The position numbers and the translations under genes were made by a program. From the NCBI GenBank assembly GCA_903842475.1, contig CAIMMA010000172.1:1-8394 (forward strand): a stretch of 8,394 nucleotides of DNA, read 5' to 3'. Below are positions 6,785-8,394 of the stretch, one piece after another (positions within the stretch are counted from its first letter, which is position 1; each line of letters opens with the position of its first letter). The DNA comes from an uncultured bacterium. GTDB taxonomy: Bacteria > Desulfobacterota > Desulfobulbia > Desulfobulbales > Desulfobulbaceae. Below the pieces are notes generated by a model. That model did no database searches and had not been told where the DNA came from. It was given only the letters and a program-made list of their open reading frames with translations.

Positions 6785-7240
6785 TTATTTCCTCAGTTTC
6801 ACGGCACATTCCCGGCACACGCCCCGCACCTCAACGTGGGTTGCTTTAATCTCACCGAAAGAACGTATCAAATCGGGTAACCTGATGGCATCAAGATCAT
6901 TACTGTAGAAGTCACGAATGAATCCACATTGCCCACAAACAAAATGATGGTGACTCTGCAGGTTAGCATCGAAACGGGTCGGTTCACGGCTCGCACCAAG
7001 CGTTACAACCAGACCAAGATCATTCAGTAGCCAGAGTGTCCGGTAAACGGTATCAAGAGAAACGGTCGGCATACGGCCCCTGACACGCTGAAAAATCTGC
7101 TCGGCATCTGGATGATCGTCTGCTTGCGCAACTTCACGGAAAATTTCCAGGCGCTGAGGGGTCAACTTGATTCCTTCGTCACGGCAAACCGTTTCGAAGT
7201 GTTGCATCCGCTGATCGATTTCTTGCTTGTTGATCTTCAC
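6785..7240 (-). CDS. perR: Peroxide-responsive repressor PerR (Fur family)
   Basis: This is a 151-aa Fur-family DNA-binding metalloprotein. Numbered from the GTG at 7240, it has a winged-helix N-terminus (LTPQRLEIF, then SLDTVYRTLWLL) and a C-terminal dimerisation domain. The regulatory-metal ligands of B. subtilis PerR (His37, Asp85, His91, His93, Asp104) correspond to His43, Asp91, His97, His99 and Asp110 at a constant offset of 6. The zinc cysteines match too (Cys102, Cys105, Cys142, Cys145). Asp at 110, where Fur proteins usually have Glu, points to PerR: iron-bound protein would sense peroxide by oxidation of His43 or His97. The GTG is preferred because GGAG lies 6 nt upstream; an in-frame TTG at 7252 adds four residues but lacks a ribosome-binding site. 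katG lies directly downstream and is the likely target. Fur or Zur are less likely alternatives. Confidence 0.92.
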   Translation of the reverse strand: MKINKQEIDQRMQHFETVCRDEGIKLTPQRLEIFREVAQADDHPDAEQIFQRVRGRMPTVSLDTVYRTLWLLNDLGLVVTLGASREPTRFDANLQSHHHFVCGQCGFIRDFYSNDLDAIRLPDLIRSFGEIKATHVEVRGVCRECAVKLRK

Positions 7241-7246
7241 CCCAAA

Positions 7247-7252
7247 CTCCAA
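7247..7252 (-). promoter_or_regulatory. Shine-Dalgarno that favours the GTG start of perR
   Basis: Minus-strand TTGGAG ends 6 nt before the GTG at 7240. The competing TTG start lies within this element and has nothing comparable upstream. Confidence 0.6.
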
Positions 7253-7253
7253 T

Positions 7254-7269
7254 TAAGAATAGATTCCTA
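7254..7269. promoter_or_regulatory. Candidate perR operator (imperfect palindrome)
   Basis: Plus-strand taagaat (7254-7260), a 2-nt centre, then attccta (7263-7269) form 7-bp arms with one mismatch. The site covers the predicted transcription start of perR, where an autorepressor would act. PerR boxes in Bacillus are 7-1-7 inverted repeats built on AAT and ATT half-site cores; this one has the same cores but a 2-nt centre, so the match is only suggestive. Confidence 0.35.
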
Positions 7270-7274
7270 CCTGC

Positions 7275-7303
7275 ATAGTAACCACCATCTAAAGAACGGT
7301 CAA
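7275..7303 (-). promoter_or_regulatory. sigma70-type promoter of perR
   Basis: Minus-strand TTGACC (7303-7298, 5 of 6 matches) and TACTAT (7280-7275, 4 of 6) are exactly 17 nt apart, predicting a start near 7268 and a leader of about 28 nt. A TATAAT further upstream (7360-7355) lacks a good -35 and is a weaker alternative. Confidence 0.55.
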
Positions 7304-7460
7304 CACCTGGTTCGTTGTTTTACATGTCATCCCTAAACAGACCAAGACATTGATATTATATGTAAACGGCAGGCATGGAATCACTTATCAAAACACCCTG
7401 ACCATGACCGAGGTATTCCCGCTTTCATGGATGGGCCAACGACCAGAGGCATGAGATCGA

Positions 7461-7709
7461 TCAATCTGACAGGCCCATAGAGCGCTGCTCCATTCCTGGA
7501 CAGCGTTGTACGTGTTTCTCCTGGTTGGTCACCTCGATTTCAATACAAAACTGGGCGTTTCCATGCAGAATACCCTCCGCTTTTTGCCGGGCAATCTCTT
7601 GGCCAGAAAATATTTGACCTGCTTCTTCCAGCCACCTTTCGTTCAACCTATTGGTATTCAAAAGATTTCGTTGCAATAAAACCTGTGGGCCACACTGAAT
7701 AATCGCCAT
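7461..7709 (-). CDS. Hypothetical 82-aa protein
   Basis: I do not recognise this protein. From the ATG at 7709 it has 82 residues and no signal peptide or membrane segment. It starts MAIIQCGPQVLLQRNLL and has a charged, probably helical middle (NERWLEEAGQIF, GQEIARQKAEGIL). It continues with a hydrophobic, probably beta stretch QFCIEIEV and ends with QRCPGMEQRSMGL. Three cysteines are spread singly. The balanced amino-acid make-up, with alternating helix and strand pattern, looks like a folded protein rather than a chance frame. A GTG at 7721 could add four residues; neither start has a strong ribosome-binding site. It lies upstream of perR on the same strand, but the perR promoter separates them, and it is divergent from the PAS gene. 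It could be a spurious frame. Confidence 0.5.
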   Translation of the reverse strand: MAIIQCGPQVLLQRNLLNTNRLNERWLEEAGQIFSGQEIARQKAEGILHGNAQFCIEIEVTNQEKHVQRCPGMEQRSMGLSD

Positions 7710-7906
7710 AAACCATTGCACTTCAGCGTTGAATCCGCGTACTATTATTTTAACGGGGTATGTTTGTTGCGAAATGAGAAAAATCCGATCTCCTCGACCA
7801 TGCCTTATTGGTCATAACCATTTTTCAAAACCGTGACAGCGATCCCCCCAGGGGGAACGGTCAGGTTCGTCGCCAAAAACAGCTGGTTTCCACCTAAGGG
7901 TCTCGT

Positions 7907-8394
7907 ATGAACCATTGCACCAACGCCGACTCCTCTGAGCTGGTCTTTCTCAAAAAGAGGGTTGCAGAGATGGAAGCAAAAGAAGCGCGCCTGCAGGCTG
8001 ATTATGAACGCCTGAAGCAACTCTATGAACAGGCGCCGCTCGCTTACCAATCCCTTGACTCGGACGGTTGTTTTATCGAGGTCAACCAAGCATGGCTGGA
8101 AACGCTCGGCTACACAAGGGAGGAGGTCATCGGAAAAAATTTCGGTGCATTCCTCCATCCTGATTGGCGGGAACATTTCAAAGAAAATTTTTCAAGGTTC
8201 AAAGCGGCCGGTGAGATTCTCGGGGTTGAATTCGAGATGGTCAAAAAAGATGGCGCTCTCATCCTTGTTTCCTTTCACGGCAATATCAGCAGAGATCCAC
8301 AAGGTCAATTCCAGCAAACCCACTGTATTTTCCATGACATCACCAAACGCAAGCAGGACGAACAGGCGCTGCGGGAGAGCGAAGAACGATTCAG
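7907..8394 (+). CDS. PAS-domain signalling protein (3' partial)
   Basis: The frame opens at the ATG at 7907 and stays open for 162 codons to the window edge. AAGGG (7896-7900) lies 6 nt upstream and an in-frame TAA at 7895-7897 excludes a longer protein. Residues 11-45 are a charged coiled-coil-like helix (LKKRVAEMEAKEARLQ). Residues about 38-149 form a PAS domain: YEQAPLAYQSLDSDGCFIEV, NQAWLETLGYTREEVIGK, FLHPDW, a KKDG turn and the closing HCIFHDITKRKQ. The last residues, ALRESEERF, are the usual linker into a second PAS domain, so the protein goes on, most often into a histidine kinase or diguanylate cyclase. No membrane segment precedes the PAS domain, so this part should be cytoplasmic. 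The output domain and ligand cannot be told here. Confidence 0.93.
   Translation, partial: MNHCTNADSSELVFLKKRVAEMEAKEARLQADYERLKQLYEQAPLAYQSLDSDGCFIEVNQAWLETLGYTREEVIGKNFGAFLHPDWREHFKENFSRFKAAGEILGVEFEMVKKDGALILVSFHGNISRDPQGQFQQTHCIFHDITKRKQDEQALRESEERF

Noticed and set aside
7711..7920. 11-bp direct repeat aaccattgcac (7711-7721 and 7910-7920)
   Set aside because: A few 11-bp repeats are expected by chance in 8 kb. The resemblance to a segment of the c-di-GMP-I riboswitch is not backed by the rest of that motif.
7805..8176. 123-codon minus-strand frame opposite the PAS gene
   Set aside because: The plus-strand frame encodes a clear PAS domain with a good ribosome-binding site; this one has no motif.

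Overview
The window (8,394 nt, GC-rich) looks like chromosomal DNA of a Gram-negative bacterium with anaerobic hydrogen metabolism that also carries peroxide defences. A [NiFe]-hydrogenase maturation cluster next to a PerR/KatG module would fit a Desulfobacterota (deltaproteobacterial) sulfate- or sulfur-metabolising lineage. That placement is inference from gene content only; there is no rRNA or other marker here.

Left third (1-3353, + strand): the hydrogenase maturation genes hypD (5' end outside the window), hypE, hypA and hypB. HypE makes the Fe-bound cyanide from a carbamoyl group on its C-terminal Cys. HypD is the scaffold for the Fe(CN)2CO unit. HypA and HypB insert nickel. hypF, hypC and the hydrogenase subunits are not in view; hypF and hypC probably lie to the left. 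A 113-nt spacer between hypD and hypE carries two abutting palindromes. hypE-hypA and hypA-hypB are closely spaced (39 and 4 nt).

Middle (3354-4451): a 355-nt gene-free gap with two GC-rich hairpins and a weak promoter candidate, then a small secreted RlpA-type double-psi beta-barrel protein (+). This gene converges on katG; between them is a perfect 15-bp-stem hairpin with a T-rich flank on the minus-strand side, probably the katG terminator.

Right half (4452-8394): on the minus strand, an unrecognised 82-aa protein, then perR, then katG. perR has a good sigma70-type promoter and a candidate operator at its start site, and aligns without gaps to all metal ligands of Bacillus subtilis PerR as I remember them. 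katG has its own promoter candidate and a very strong Shine-Dalgarno sequence. Together they suggest a peroxide-sensing repressor controlling a catalase-peroxidase. Divergently, on the + strand from 7907, a PAS-domain signalling protein begins and runs off the right edge.

No tRNA, rRNA, CRISPR array, insertion sequence or prophage gene was seen. I did not find an undescribed multi-gene system. The least explained items are the hypD-hypE palindromes, the 82-aa protein, the perR operator candidate and the lengthened HypA zinc loop.
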